Origin: Thuidium tamariscinum
Lineage: Eukaryota > Streptophyta > Bryopsida > Hypnales > Thuidiaceae
Direction of reading: 5' to 3'
Length of the DNA stretch: 64,000 bases
Assembly: GCA_947034885.2 (NCBI GenBank)
Contig: OX344756.2
Span: forward strand, 25,341,489 to 25,405,488
Part shown: positions 24,705 to 35,957 of the stretch, piece by piece
Layout: each line of letters opens with the position of its first letter
Numbering within the stretch: the first letter of the stretch is position 1
Position numbers and translations under genes: made by a program
Notes under the pieces: generated by a model
The model's database searches: none
What the model was told of the DNA's origin: nothing
The model's input: the letters and a program-made list of their open reading frames with translations, nothing else

Positions 24705-26966
24705 CATGTCCATGAAGCCTCCCCACTGCCGATATCGAAAATGCCAAAAAGCCAGCCAATGATCTAAGTGATGAAGTGCATCTTCAGTTGCAGCTCCAGA
24801 TGATAGCCACTATGATTGTATTGCCAAGTAACGTGTCTCTGCTTGGTCCATATTCTTTGAATCTTTGTATTGTTTGCATAATGAAATATGTTGCTGTTGA
24901 AATGCTTCTTTGATGTACTTCTGCGTATGTCTATGGAGAGAGGTACTCCAATGCAGCAAACATGTTCTTTCACGATTCTCCATTGCAACATTAGCTGAAC
25001 CGCTACTATATACAATGCGGACTGCATTCCAATTGGCCATGACCCTATCTGCCATGAATCCCTTGAAATTCGGGTTAGGCACTCCATGCTGTTGCATAAC
25101 CGCGTTTAAACTTCGCCAAAATTGTACTTGAACCTCTGTGTCTTCAGATTGCATATCACAAATAGCTACCGTCATCACCTTCTTGTACTCCGTATCATAC
25201 ACGTGGCAAGCCATTGTGGTCCAGTCCTTTACGCGCTTGACGTGGTCAAACATCAACCAAGCATTCTGTAGATCACCTCCTCCTTGCATGCGCTTCACAA
25301 GGTCCACTCCACTCCCAGGTCCCTCTGTGAGCATTTTAAAAATGTAGACCTTATCTTTACCTTGTCCTGGGAAAACGCTATCGTATATGAATTCGAACTT
25401 GGACTCTCTCTTCATGGTCATAATGTTGTCAATCACTCCTCCTCGATTGTTTGAACGGAAGGAAGAGATAACGTTGCGGATACTTGGACTACTCAGGTAT
25501 TGGAAGCGATCCATAACCTCTTCCATTTCCTCCTCCTTCAACATCTCTTTCTCGCCCTCTCCATTGTGAAACAAGTAGTTTGTTAAGAAGTCTTTACTAG
25601 CAGAAAGAGCAATAGCAAAGTTCGTAGCCATGGGTGTCTTTGCCACTTGCTCCGCTATAAGTCCGCAAATCTTTTCAGTAGAATCTCTGTACATGCCCTT
25701 AGCAACAGGGTGCTTGTGCTCTCCGAAGTGAATTGCTGCTCTACTCACTTGTACTTTATCACTGCATACGTAGTATATTCTAGCCGGACATGCGCTAAGA
25801 CACGTAGGGGAAGTTTTGCAAACCTTGCATACTAGAGTTGAATCTACTGGTGGACACTCTCCCGGAGTGAAAGGGAACATAGTATATCCAGTCCACTCTG
25901 TTTCGTTTTTCTTAGAAGTTCTCTTCAAGTAATCACAATTTGCATTCTCACAAGAAAGATGTCCAGCACAAAACGACTTACGGAATTTCAGGTTGTCGGA
26001 GTTGTGAATGTTTGTAGTCGTCAACTTGCACCACGGATGTCCGTCGTATCGCTTATCCATCCCCTCCAAGTTCCGAGCCCCTGATGAAGAAGAAGATGAG
26101 TGACATGGTGGCAATTCGAAGATGACATCTCCATCAAAGACAGCTGGAAGAAATGGAACTTGAATGCACTTCATAGTATCCAGATCCATTGCTGACAACT
26201 CATTTCGAGAGCGACGCATTGTACCAAGTCTCTTCAAGCAATCCATTATACTCTCTGCGCTTGCTACATACGGATTCAAATGGAGGAATGTCGATGTGGA
26301 GTTTGAAGGACTATTTGAAGGGATTCCGGCTAGTGATTCAACCCCTACCATCTTAGATGCTGCAAGCGGAAGAGAACGACCAAGATTCTCAAAACTGGAT
26401 TTGGGAGTCTCTCCTTCAGAATCTGAAGACAACTCTATGATTGGATCTAATTTCTCCACTTTCACTGTACGAAGTACTCTACGCTTCTCAATGACTGGTA
26501 AAGCTTGCGGAGGTGGACTCAGTGCAATGCCTTGTTCAATACATGGCATATTCACCGTAGAATTGTCTGACTGGTGATTGGGGATCTCCATGGACACACT
26601 CAACATGGACAGAGGAAGCCCATATGCTCTATAGTTTCCTGGAGATAGGTACCAACAACGCATTCCATCCTCTAGAGACACAACAACAGGAATGGACTGG
26701 TGCACTTCACCAGAATCTAAAAATTTCTCCTCTTCAACATATATCGAGCTTTCTATAAACTTGAATCGAACATGGAGAAGGTGGGAGGCAACTCTAGCGC
26801 ATTCACCGTCTACTACCGGAAAAACCAAAGGAATTTCGCGGCCATCTACTCTAATGTAAGCCATCTTCAAATCGAAAAGAGGTGTGTGAAAATGAGAAGA
26901 CTGTGAACCTTTGTACAACATGAGGTCGATATGAATAGAAGTATGAATACATTTGAACTTTGCCAC
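24705..26966 (-). pseudogene. MULE transposase, N-terminal exon with catalytic region and one internal stop
   Basis: 754 codons from ATG 26966 to an ATG|GTACGT donor. A cysteine- and histidine-rich region around residues 340-425 (FCAGHLSCENANCDYLKR, then CKVCKTSPTCLSACPARIYY) fits the FLYWCH/GCM-like DNA-binding domain of MULE transposases. The catalytic core follows: ACHVYDTEYKK, then KGFMADRVMANWNAVRIVY, where aspartates stand at the MULE positions, then RTCLLHWSTSLHRHTQKYI. One in-frame TAG (24810-24812) falls between AIQS and WLSSGAATEDALHH. The remaining 35 codons continue the family pattern to the donor. This copy is probably inactive but looks recently so. Confidence 0.82.
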
Positions 26967-27579
26967 CTTCTAAGGTTTAGGGTCCTATGTATAATGAATT
27001 CACGGAAACTAGCCGCCATTGTGCTTTACATTATTCACTTCTAACCAACCTCTTTGAAGGCCCTATGACATTAAAACATTTACGTCTGCAATATTACTCC
27101 CTTTAATTTCCTTCTGACAGATGGATTTATGAAATAGAACATCTCCATTAAAAAAAAAGAATTTATGTTGTATAATACGCCAAATTATAAATGGTGCCAC
27201 CAATCCAAGGCCTATAACTTCCTCTGCCCTTTAATACAATTTCATGTATATAGGCAGCTTTGTCATAGATCATATTTACATAAGAACCTGACATGTCAGT
27301 AGTCATCTCAAGCGACGGCAAACAAATTATCTGGAAGTGCAGAAATGAAGACTTCAAGGTGAAGAAACTGACAGCCAAAATGCCGCCATACCTCCGTCCT
27401 TTAATACGATTTTGCCGGCGCCGCTTACAATACGTCATTCATTACATGTCATAGTGTACTCCCACGCATGTCATTAGAGCGGATGATGAGAAAGCGGCTT
27501 ACCCTAAACTTCCAATTACGACATAAGGAAGAAACTTGGCTCCACGCCTTCATTCCAATCTGTTTCTTGTGATAGTAGA
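26967..27579. other. Divergent intergenic region of the MULE
   Basis: About 600 bp between the transposase start (minus) and plus-strand transcription. It probably holds the transposase promoter. No clear TATA box chosen. Confidence 0.4.
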
Positions 27580-28002
27580 GTGGAGTTTGAGAGTTGTGAT
27601 GTTCTCCCTTTTCACTTCATACTTGTAGAGAATAGTAGCGATTTCTTGGGTAGTTCCGATCATAGGAGAAGAAGGAAGAGGCGAACGACATTGTACTTTT
27701 CCTCTTCTAAAGCTCTGAGACGATCCAGAATGAAGAGAGGAGGTAGAGGGCCATCAAAGTTAGCACAGAATGTTGGAGACCTGCGGAGATCTCTTCGCTT
27801 TGAAGGAGGGAGTGCTGGGCAGGAGGAGGAGGACCATATGAGCGACACCCAAGCTGTTGAGGAGACTTACGCGGACAATACAAGTATAGAAGAAGGTGGA
27901 AGAGCGCTGGACTCCACATCCGTAAGATTTTTTAGAAACTTCCTTTGCTTAAGTGTTGCATCATATGTTCGCAACTTCACCCGACTTCTGAGAGTGCGCT
28001 AG
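27580..28002 (+). CDS. Possible 5' exon of the MULE cargo gene, or a separate small ORF
   Basis: An open frame of 140 codons, rich in arginine and serine then acidic: SSKALRRSRMKRGGRGPSKL and EGGSAGQEEEDHMSDTQ. A good donor TCC|GTAAGA at about 27920 would end it at ALDSTS in phase 0 and would join the exon at 29549 in frame (DAR followed by MTRATRS). Without transcript data it may equally be an independent or non-coding frame. No domain recognised. Confidence 0.4.
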   Translation: MEFESCDVLPFHFILVENSSDFLGSSDHRRRRKRRTTLYFSSSKALRRSRMKRGGRGPSKLAQNVGDLRRSLRFEGGSAGQEEEDHMSDTQAVEETYADNTSIEEGGRALDSTSVRFFRNFLCLSVASYVRNFTRLLRVR

Positions 28003-29100
28003 GATAAATGATATTGTCCAGTGTTTCTATTAGTATTTACGGAATAAGATTATGAAGACAGTAAGGCAAAGGTGCAAAGAGTTTAGGGTAATAATTAGAG
28101 GTATATGTCATATTGTCTCGTAAGTGTATAGTTTACAGAGTGGAGCCCTTGATTTCAGGATCTGCAAATGTTCATATTTGTATGAATGATTTGCTTTGAG
28201 AATACAATGACCACCTGGGAAGCACCTGTGATGGTTAATGGAAATTTAGAATTTAGAGTGTGATTAGGCAATTTCTAAAGTAAGTAGAAGTAGGTACTAT
28301 AGAATTTGAGAACATGGTCTTCTCCAAATTGATGACACCATTGCCTTCTGGAGCATGTAGAACTAAATCAGACTGAGTGACAAACACAAGATAGGGGTTC
28401 CAAGTGAAATTATTGAATATGCAAAAAAATAAAAGATCTTATTTGATAGACTACAACATGTTCTTTATATTTTGTTCTCTTCTTTATATTTTGTTCTCTT
28501 CTTATATTTTGTTCTCTTCTTCTCTACTCAAAGTGTACATAAGTATATTGTGAATATCAAACCTACTTTTTAGTGAATGCAACTGAACAAGGAAATCCTT
28601 AACAAGATAATTAAACTACTTAAAATATTATGTGTAGAAAATATTTAAAAATGAAAAAGGTGATGAAGAGTTATAAATTCTTCCTCCTAAATTCCTAAAA
28701 TTCTCAAAAATGCTGTTGCACACTAAATTTTATGAGAATGTGGAAACCTGTAATAGATTAATTCTCAAGCACTGAAACAATCATGATTGCCATAAAACTC
28801 AATTTTGATTTTTGAAAGACACATAGGACAAATGATTTACTCTTATAGGGATAATGATCTTTAGTACAAAAAGCCTTCATTATGATGCTATATTCTAGGC
28901 GTGTAGGATCAATTTAGTTTTTTCCTTAAGCGACATTATAATCAGGACCCAATTAATAATTTGAAAAAGTTTTTCTTCTCCTTTGATTATGTATTATTAC
29001 TTCTTATTTGTATGTCAAACGTTATTTTTTTTCTGTATTAATTTGTTTAAATATTAAATCCCATTAGTTCTAAACCTAATCACAAATTAGAAATTGACAC
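28003..29100. other. No gene; AT-rich DNA in the MULE
   Basis: No coding signal. A short TTCTTTATATTTTGTTCTC triplication lies at 28457-28520. Confidence 0.5.
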
Positions 29101-29103
29101 GTG

Positions 29104-29225
29104 GCATAGCCGCCCCTACAACAAACACGTCACCAGTCTGACACACAGTGAGCTGGTGGTCCTTTTGAATCGGTCTGTCACCAGTCTGAAACTCAGTGAC
29201 TGGGGGTCCTCTTGAATCGGCTTTT
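29104..29225. repeat. Two-unit tandem repeat
   Basis: Two units of about 65 bp sharing TCACCAGTCTGA, CTCAGTGA, GGGGTCCTCTTGAATCGG and TGCCACGTCAGCC. It lies just upstream of the proposed cargo-gene start, possibly in its promoter. Confidence 0.6.
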
Positions 29226-29557
29226 GCCACGTCAGCCGAGACTTTTGCCCACTGGCGCAGCGCTGCTGACACAGACTTCAGAATCTCGGGCTACGCCGCT
29301 GCGTGGATTCGAGAAGACTCCGCGCCTGATCTACTTTCCCTTCTCTACCGCGGCGTGCTCCGAAATCAGGGGGTACAATGAATTTAGACTCTTATCATCA
29401 AGAACGAATGGTGATACTGAATTCGCGCTCACTCCAGCCTATACGGAGCCTTGCCTTCGGGCGGCGGAAACATTCCTTCGAGGCACCAAGTGCACTCATT
29501 CTCTCTCCCTGTCGCTTGAGTTTGAAGTTTCTTTGTTTATTGTTTCAGGACGCTAGG

Positions 29558-29641
29558 ATGACTCGTGCGACTCGCAGCTGTGCGCGGGAGGGTGGAACTA
29601 CTCCACCAGCTCGTGGAGGGAAACTCTGGAAGATTGTGCAG
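29558..29641 (+). CDS. ParB/methyltransferase-like MULE cargo gene, exon a
   Basis: 28 codons from ATG, MTRATRSCAREGGTTPPARG onward, ending KIVQ at a CAG|GTGATT donor in phase 0. An acceptor TGTTTCAG ends at 29548, so the exon may start earlier. Basic N-terminus, no domain. Confidence 0.5.
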
Positions 29642-29834
29642 GTGATTTTCTAAATTTTTTGTCGCTGGTCTTGCTGATTCTCGACACCTGAAGTTCGGAA
29701 GCTAAGATCTGACTATGAGTTTGGTTGAATTTTCTTCTGTCTTGTGAGCTTGCCTTCATGACAAGAACTTGATGTACCTACTTTCAGCATGATTGATGTT
29801 CGGATTTCAATCTCTCAGAGTGAATACTGAGTCC

Positions 29835-29939
29835 GCAAGGTTCTGTTTGTTGGGGGTCCAGCCAGACCTCGTCCGAGGTAGCTCGGATCCGAGCTATCTC
29901 CGACGAGGTCGGGCTGGACCCCCACGAACAGAACCTTGC
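29835..29939. repeat. 105-bp near-perfect foldback, TCGGATCCGA centre (copy B)
   Basis: Arms of about 50 nt pair with few mismatches. They start GCAAGGTTCTG, include GGGGGTCCAGCC, and meet at TCGGATCCGA (29883-29892). It lies in the first long intron of the cargo gene. It shares termini and centre with copies A and C but not the sequence in between. Confidence 0.85.
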
Positions 29940-30422
29940 TGAGTTTTTCTCAAGAATTAGGTCGAATTTTTCAAATTATTGACCGTTTTTGGGATTTCCC
30001 CACGCCGCGGCAGCTTCGGCTGGAAATGCACAATCTGATCCATGTTTTCAAAAACCGGATGAGGATTCATGATCTAGTCTTCTCAGATCTTTGAGTTATG
30101 TTTGTGAGATTGAGTCTGATATCAACTTCGTGAGTCAATCTAATTCAGAAACCAGATCTCTAAGTTAGCAATTTCATGACGACCAAGTTCTCTGGTCTGC
30201 TCCGTAATGTCGATTGACATTCCGATCTGAACTCTCGGTAGGTGATGCCCAGTACCTGCATACTTTGGTTCGCCTTCAAATCTGATCCTTGCAACTTCCC
30301 AATGAGTTTAGACCTGTTTAATTTGGTGTACCGTGCTTGCAAATTTGTTCTCGCTATCTGTGCGAGGAATCTAGGAACCATGCAGGAACTGCAGCGTGTC
30401 TGGGATCGGTTACCCGCGCTTG

Positions 30423-30537
30423 AAAAAATTTCAATTTTCAGCCGTTGGATCTGAAGATCCTGGGGTCTTGGAGATTGTGGCCTGGTGACCGTCGGATCCA
30501 ACGGATCTTTAGATCCAACGGCTGTAAATTTTTTTTA
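30423..30537. repeat. Inverted-repeat miniature element
   Basis: CAGCCGTTGGATCTGAAGATCC and its inverse (one mismatch in 22) stand at the two ends of about 115 bp, with A/T runs extending the pairing. CAGCCGTTGGATC ends are common in plant miniature elements. No TSD was resolved in the A/T runs. Confidence 0.65.
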
Positions 30538-31305
30538 AAAATTTAAAAAACTCCCGAACCCATTTAATAACCTCGATTTATATTTCCTTAAATATTTGCA
30601 TGATTTGAATTACGGTGATAATAGAGCTTTTTAGAATTATTTTTTCTAACATCATATCCTGTCTTTAAACAAATTAAATATTAATTGTTTAATTAATTTT
30701 TAATATTTTTTAATCAATCATTTACTAGGATTATTTTCTCAATTGGATGGCTTAATAGTTGTAAATATATACATTTTCTAATTTCAAAATAATATGAATT
30801 TAAAAAAGATTAGTTTTTTTATTACAGTTACTGATTTTTTGTTTACTATTATCAAGGGAATATGGAGATTTAGCTTCTTGTGGCGCACTAGCTGTTTAAT
30901 ATTTATTGAAATTCATACTTTCCTTTAATTCTCTCATATGTGAATTTAAGTTTTTTCTTACTTGCTTCACAAAATTCTTCATTGTACCTGAAATTTTATG
31001 ATGGTGATTTTTCTATTGAATTTGAATTAGTAAATGGTCTTAATGTTTTTCAATAGATATTAATCCAATGGCACTTCTAATGGAAATTGGAATATTATAC
31101 TAGTCTAAGGAGGGTTTTGTTTTTTGTTGATGTCAAGCTAAGGTTAAAGTCAAAGGGCACATAGAGTATGTGTACTTCGTTGAAGTTGGACTGTTTTCAC
31201 TTTAAAATATATCTAAGAATTACATTCAATTCCCAACATCTTCATCTTTCAATAATGACTTACTAATTCTGTTACTTGTTTACTTGAATGTGGTCTATTT
31301 TTCAG
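30538..31305. other. Intron of the MULE cargo gene, no other feature
   Basis: AT-rich, ending in a TTTTTCAG acceptor at 31305. Confidence 0.5.
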
Positions 31306-31788
31306 CAAGGCCGCGAAGGAGGGACATCTTCACCTACATCATCTCTTCCAAGTGTTTTCAAGACTCATGAAGCGGGTCCTTCCCAGGAACCTACTTCTGG
31401 GATTCCAGATGTCCATGTTCCAAGTGGTTCTCAAGAGGAAGACAAAGCTCCAGAGCAAGACTTGGTAAGTTTTGATGATGTCATGGAGGCAGCGGAGAGA
31501 GCGGTAGACGCATTTGAGAGTTCAGTCATGAGTCGGGTGAGTGACATCAGGTCTCATCGTCATAGACACTTTGCGAGGCTTGTGGAGATTCAATTTGAGA
31601 AAGGAAGGTTTATGTCTCCGGAGAGCTCTAAGACAGAGTACAGCTCAGAGGCTGAAACCTCCATCACAGTGGACGGTCCATTACTACAAGAGTTTTGTAC
31701 ATGTGCTTGTAGCGGTCCTACAGGTCCACAGGAGCCAGTATTCATTCACTTAAGCTCAGACTCAGAGGAGGATGTAGAGATAGACTAA
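31306..31788 (+). CDS. ParB/methyltransferase-like MULE cargo gene, exon b
   Basis: 160 codons from QGREGGTSSPTSS to HLSSDSEEDVEID, then TAA directly before GTGCAC. The centre is alpha-helical (FDDVMEAAERAVDAFESSVM) and both ends are low-complexity, the last one acidic. The TAA may be the true end of a small upstream gene, or another in-frame stop just before a donor, because the next exon starts in phase 0. No domain recognised. Confidence 0.55.
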   Translation, partial: QGREGGTSSPTSSLPSVFKTHEAGPSQEPTSGIPDVHVPSGSQEEDKAPEQDLVSFDDVMEAAERAVDAFESSVMSRVSDIRSHRHRHFARLVEIQFEKGRFMSPESSKTEYSSEAETSITVDGPLLQEFCTCACSGPTGPQEPVFIHLSSDSEEDVEID

Positions 31789-31976
31789 GTGCACTTGGAT
31801 TTCTTATATGTGTATGCATATATTGTATTTAAACCTTTCGAAATATTATTTATTACTATATCTCATTGAACTTGTGGATTTAGTGAATAGAGGTATGTGT
31901 TTTGTCTTGAATTGATTTAGATTTTTACTTCATATATTTCTGTTTCTAGACCTTCATTTCATTTTTCATTTTGCAG

Positions 31977-32653
31977 ATGGATGTGTCTCCAGTTAACCTT
32001 TCTCTTAAAGACATCATTCTTCAGACTCCAAACACTGAAGAGACAATTCAACAAGAGATTCCAACAGTACCTGGAAGGGGACAAATGGACCAAGATGTGC
32101 TGTATGACTTCATAGAAGAAGAAGGCAAAGACTTATTGGAGGACGATTTGCGGCAGTTTCAGAAGGGGGATTCGGTTAACACTATATCAAGCCTTAGGAT
32201 GAAGCCGGATCACTTATTTCGGCTTTCTATACCGCTATGTCGAATGGTGTCTATGCCAATGGTGAGACCTACCCTTCAATGTGATCTGGATATGCTTGAG
32301 CACGAGTTTGCAGTGGATTATCGTGACGGTGGAGCAGTTTTCTATGTGACCACCACAAATGAAGCTGGGGAGAGCTCGGAGTTTACAGAAGAAGAGATGA
32401 ACAAGTGGAATCCTCTTTGGAAGGAGAAGAACAACACATTTATTGCCCATTTGGAGTCCCATCAGTAGTTGAGGTTCTTGAAGAACCTCAAGTTTTATGT
32501 CTGTGATGGAAACCACCGCCTCATCTCATGGATGAATTATATCACCAGGAGGCACTCCAAAGATCCAAAATGGCACTGGTGTGTGGATTCCATTATTTTG
32601 GAGACGAAGGGCAGAATTGAGCTTGTCATGCATGTCATGCATGACATTAAGAA
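31977..32653 (+). pseudogene. MULE cargo gene, exon c, with ParB-like domain and an in-frame stop
   Basis: Starts MDVSPVNLSLKDIILQ after a TTTTGCAG acceptor. Its ATG could also be a start. About 225 codons. Residues from 175 on give LKFYVCDGNHRLISWMNYI, a ParB/sulfiredoxin-type motif (D-G-N-H-R), followed by PKWHWCVDSIILETKGRIEL as the next strands of that fold. A TAG (32466-32468) separates ESHQ from LRFLKNLKFYV in an otherwise open frame. Ends at GAA|GTATGC. ParB-like folds of this kind bind DNA or nucleotides, and in bacteria and phages they are found fused to DNA methyltransferases. Confidence 0.72.
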
Positions 32654-32766
32654 GTATGCAATTTCTTTACCTCTTATTTCTATGTTTTGAATTCATAATT
32701 TCTTAGAAATGTCAAAATTTGGATTCTTTGTGTACCCAATTTTGAAAGATGTGTTTTGTATAACAG

Positions 32767-32959
32767 ATCTACAGAAGATTCACATGTGAAGACCAATCTG
32801 GTACACCAGATATATCAAGTCCAGAAGTATGGTTTGTTACCTATTGAGCGGTTCAATGAGATGTTGAGGCCTTCCGAGTTAAAGCGGTGTGGGTTACCGA
32901 AAACAAAGAAGACGTGGTATTCTATGCCACAAAAAGTCTTCACATCCTTTGTTTTCCGG
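32767..32959 (+). CDS. MULE cargo gene, exon d
   Basis: 64 codons between TATAACAG and CGG|GTAAGA. The helical segment NLVHQIYQVQKYGLLPIERF is placed like the helices after the ParB core. Phase fits both neighbours. Confidence 0.68.
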
Positions 32960-33066
32960 GTAAGAAAATTTCTGTTCTATTTCTTTGTTTTTATTATTGC
33001 CTTATGTTTTCAGATGGTTTTTTTTCTATACTGATTTCAAGTCATTTGTGAACCTCAATTTTCCAG

Positions 33067-33261
33067 CAAGACATTTCTCAAGCCGCTGACGCAGCTGCTC
33101 GCAAGTACACTGAGGTCACACCCGAAGATAAGAAGACTGCACTAGGTCTTGCAGAGGCAATGAGAGTAGGGGCAAAAGAAAGGACTAGGAAGTTGAATGT
33201 CAAGATGTCCAAATTGCTAGCAGTGGCAAATCCAGCTAATACGCCTGGATTCATGGAAGAA
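33067..33261 (+). CDS. MULE cargo gene, exon e
   Basis: 65 codons, QDISQAADAAARKYTEVTPE to GFMEE, between TTTCCAG and GAA|GTAAGT. Basic and helical. No domain named. Confidence 0.7.
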
Positions 33262-33348
33262 GTAAGTGATTTATGTATTTCAAAGTGTATTGAACAATCT
33301 CACTTGAAAATTCATTACATATCTAATTTTCTATTTCTTCTGGTGTAG

Positions 33349-33564
33349 GTGGAGAAGCACTGGGTTTCAAATGAGATTCCAGAGATGACCTTGGAAAAGT
33401 TGCAGATGATTGCAACCTGCAATACTACTCCAGCTCACAAAATCAAGATTTTGAAGTGGTGGAATTCTTCCATCCCTTCACGTGAAACAAAGCGTTTTCC
33501 ACCGAAACCAGTATCTGAATTATTGCTTGGTCCATTTCTGAATCGCTGTGTATAGTATGCTGGG
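33349..33564 (+). pseudogene. MULE cargo gene, exon f (possible in-frame stop)
   Basis: Reads VEKHWVSNEIPEMTLEKLQM to LLLGPFLNRCV, then TAG (33553-33555) and three codons to a GGG|GTAAGC donor. A weaker upstream donor (TGT|GTATAG) in the same phase would avoid the stop, so the stop is uncertain. Confidence 0.62.
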
Positions 33565-33703
33565 GTAAGCATTCCTTATCATCACATTGTGAGTTCTATA
33601 ATTTTCTATTTATACATTTCATTTATAAGAATGATTGTGTTTTGAAATTGAGACTCGATTGTCACCTTTAAATGGATTTTTATTTGTTGAATGGTTATTT
33701 CAG

Positions 33704-33939
33704 ATTGAGGATGCAGCACTGGAATACTTTGAGGCGGTTGTAAGACAGGACAACATTTCTATCAACATGAACCTTCCCTCAAAGCCACAGACGTTATTGG
33801 ATTATCTGGAAGGATGGAGAACGAAGATTTGGGATCAAGGTTTCTTGGCGCAGTTGAGAGGAGCGAACTACTTCAAGAAAAGCGACAACTTTCATACTTT
33901 CGAGGGGGCCAATCATGTTGTGTGAAGGGTTCTTTTTCG
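33704..33939 (+). pseudogene. MULE cargo gene, exon g (possible in-frame stop)
   Basis: Reads IEDAALEYFEAVVRQDNISI to FHTFEGANHVV, then TGA (33923-33925), then a strong TCG|GTGAGT donor in phase 2. A weaker GTGAAG donor just upstream of the TGA keeps phase and avoids it. Contains LDYLEGWRTKIWDQGFLAQL. Confidence 0.62.
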
Positions 33940-34073
33940 GTGAGTTTTGCAGTATAATTTTTTGTCTTTAAGAATTCATATTGCAAAACTGACTTATGTT
34001 ACTAGTTTTTGGATGACTTGAATAAATTTCTGGATGACTTGGAAATTTTTTTTTTATGAAAGTTCAAAATGTT

Positions 34074-34145
34074 GGGGGTCCCCGGAATACCTCTTAGACA
34101 TATGTCGGATCCGACGGATGTCCAAGAGGTACCTTCGGGACCCCC
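34074..34145. repeat. 72-bp foldback, TCGGATCCGA centre (copy C)
   Basis: GGGGGTCCCCGGAATACCTC and its inverse flank TCGGATCCGA (34105-34114). It lies in an intron of the cargo gene. Same termini and centre as the foldbacks at 24462 and 29835. Confidence 0.82.
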
Positions 34146-34308
34146 TACTTTTCTTCACTTGAACTGTATTGATTACTTTTTCAATGAAATATTAAAATTT
34201 TTTGGGGGTTTCGTGGACATTGACAACTCCCTTTGTCCATGTATATTATAGATTTAAAAATTTTTGTCCTCTAAATTCTCTTCCAAACCTTGTGTTTGCT
34301 CATGGCAG

Positions 34309-35032
34309 ATATTTCAAGTATGAGCTAGAAGCAAAAGGCGCAATTCAGAAAGCAGACCTTCCTCCATTTCTGTTTGGATTTCTTGACCGCAATTCGGTGG
34401 ATTGCATGTTTACAGCGAATCAAATTCGCACATTTACCACGGCTCATCTAAGTGGTGGAGGATGGTACCTTGACTGCCCTATTGCGTATACACATCCGTC
34501 TGAGGTGGAGCTGCGGAACTCACTGGAGGGAATTGGTGCTGTCACTATGGAGGTTGATGAATTTGTTGGCCTCACTGCAAAGCAGAAGCAAAAGGCGATT
34601 GCAAAGAGGGACACAAATGACAGAAGGAAAGCTGCTCGCATTCAGTTGGCATTGGAGAACAAAGAAAAGAAAGAAGCTGAGCGTCTTGCTAAGTTAGAAG
34701 AGAAGGAGAAGGAGAAGGAGAAAGAGAAGGACGATAAGGATAAGGCAAAAGGGAAGAAAATTATAGATGGCAGTGGCGCTCCAGCCTCATCAACATTGGA
34801 TGAAGGCTCTCAAATGCAAGGTGCTTCTCAGGGCGGGATGAAGAGGAAGGCTGTACTTCTAGACTTCACGGAAGAGGTAATCACTCAAGGGACACAAGTG
34901 ATCGCCCTTGGAGATGATGACGATGTCAACTCCGAGGAATTACTGTTGAATGTCTCGATTGGTGAAGTAGTAGACAACGAAGAGGTTCGGGGACCGAATT
35001 GTTACACTGAAGTCTTGGACTTCTTGTGGAAG
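34309..35032 (+). CDS. MULE cargo gene, exon h (lysine-rich coiled coil)
   Basis: 241 codons, YFKYELEAKGAIQKADLPPF onward, between CATGGCAG and AAG|GTAAAT. HLSGGGWYLDCPIAYTHPSE is a compact folded segment. Then a charged helix (QKQKAIAKRDTNDRRKAARI and a run of EKEKEK) and an acidic tail (ALGDDDDVNSEE) form a linker between the ParB-like and methyltransferase-like halves. The last part (NEEVRGPNCYTEVLDFLWK) leads into the methyltransferase-like domain. No stop. Confidence 0.72.
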
Positions 35033-35141
35033 GTAAATTTTTACAATCATTTTATTGTGCATTTCAATTGGAGAAATGAATGAGTATTTGTTTGTACTTG
35101 TATTCATAAAGTCCTCACATATTGAAGAAATGCACTTGCAG

Positions 35142-35492
35142 ATGGTGGTAGGGAAAGCGCGGGTTTATGATGGAGTGGTCAATCGGCATCCGGGATTTGA
35201 TCTCATGATATTTGACTGCCAGGAGAACTTGCCGGTGCCAGACATAGGGGGCTCCAAGCACATTCCTTATTGGAACGCAGATAAGGAATACTTTACCATC
35301 TACCAAGCTCTTGCGTTTGCACAGAAACATTTGCAGGACAACGGCTGCATTGTTGTGTTCCATTCTTGGGGCCAAGACTCCTTGGAAACCATTGCAGGAC
35401 TTCTTCAGGAGTACCCAAACATCAAGAAGAAGAAGGATTAGATGGGCATGAATCAGATGCATCTTACATCGGCAATTCACCCAGAGCAAACG
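35142..35492 (+). pseudogene. MULE cargo gene, exon i, methyltransferase motif IV region, in-frame stop
   Basis: 117 codons. GFDLMIFDCQENLPVPDIG occupies the place of motif IV (normally DPPY or similar) of amino-DNA methyltransferases, but reads DCQE. It is followed by YFTIYQALAFAQKHLQDNGC and IVVFHSWGQDSLETIAGLLQ, the helix and strand expected after motif IV. TAG (35439-35441) follows PNIKKKKD. The frame then continues MGMNQMHLTSAIHPEQT to an ACG|GTAATA donor in correct phase. No alternative donor avoids this stop. Confidence 0.7.
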
Positions 35493-35587
35493 GTAATACT
35501 TCATCATTTGTTTCAAATGGTTTTTTGAATTGAATTTGTTATATTGATTGTTACTTGTTCTCATGTGGGCTCTGTTTGTGTTTGTAG

Positions 35588-35867
35588 ACATTGAAATTTG
35601 GCATCACTCTCTTAGTGAAACATCTAGGAGACAAAGGGAAATCAAATTTTGAATTCAGGCGCTCTCAGACCATGCTGAAGGCGAAGGTTGACCTTCGCCG
35701 CGATGACCTGCTCATGAATTACACTACGGAGGACTCCATGTTGATGAATGACATGGATCGAATGCCATGGCATGGAGCTCGAGAGAAGGACGCCCGATTC
35801 ATGCAGTTCATCATCGAAGGAACCACTGATGAAGGAGATATAGTACTTGATTGCACTGCATCTACAG
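35588..35867 (+). CDS. MULE cargo gene, exon j, methyltransferase motif I region
   Basis: 93 codons. Contains KFGITLLVKHLGDKGKSNFE and, at the end, GDIVLDCTASTG, which matches motif I of beta-class methyltransferases (strand, then D-x-x-x-G-S/T-G) with DCTASTG in place of DPFxGSG. In beta-class enzymes motif I lies after motif IV, as here. Donor ACAG|GTGAGT cuts the motif. Confidence 0.75.
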
Positions 35868-35957
35868 GTGAGTTTTGATTTCTTGAATGTCTTTAAACCT
35901 TCTCCATTTTATGCAGTCAACAATTACACAAATCATTCACTTTTTGGTTTGTGACAG

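Noticed and set aside
8650-35441. Alternative genetic code with TAA/TAG as glutamine
   Set aside because: Several genes end naturally at TAG in good positions (36519, 42146, 22810), and copy 1 against copy 2 of the LTR-like ORF shows CAG changed to TAG. Decay under the standard code explains the stops better.
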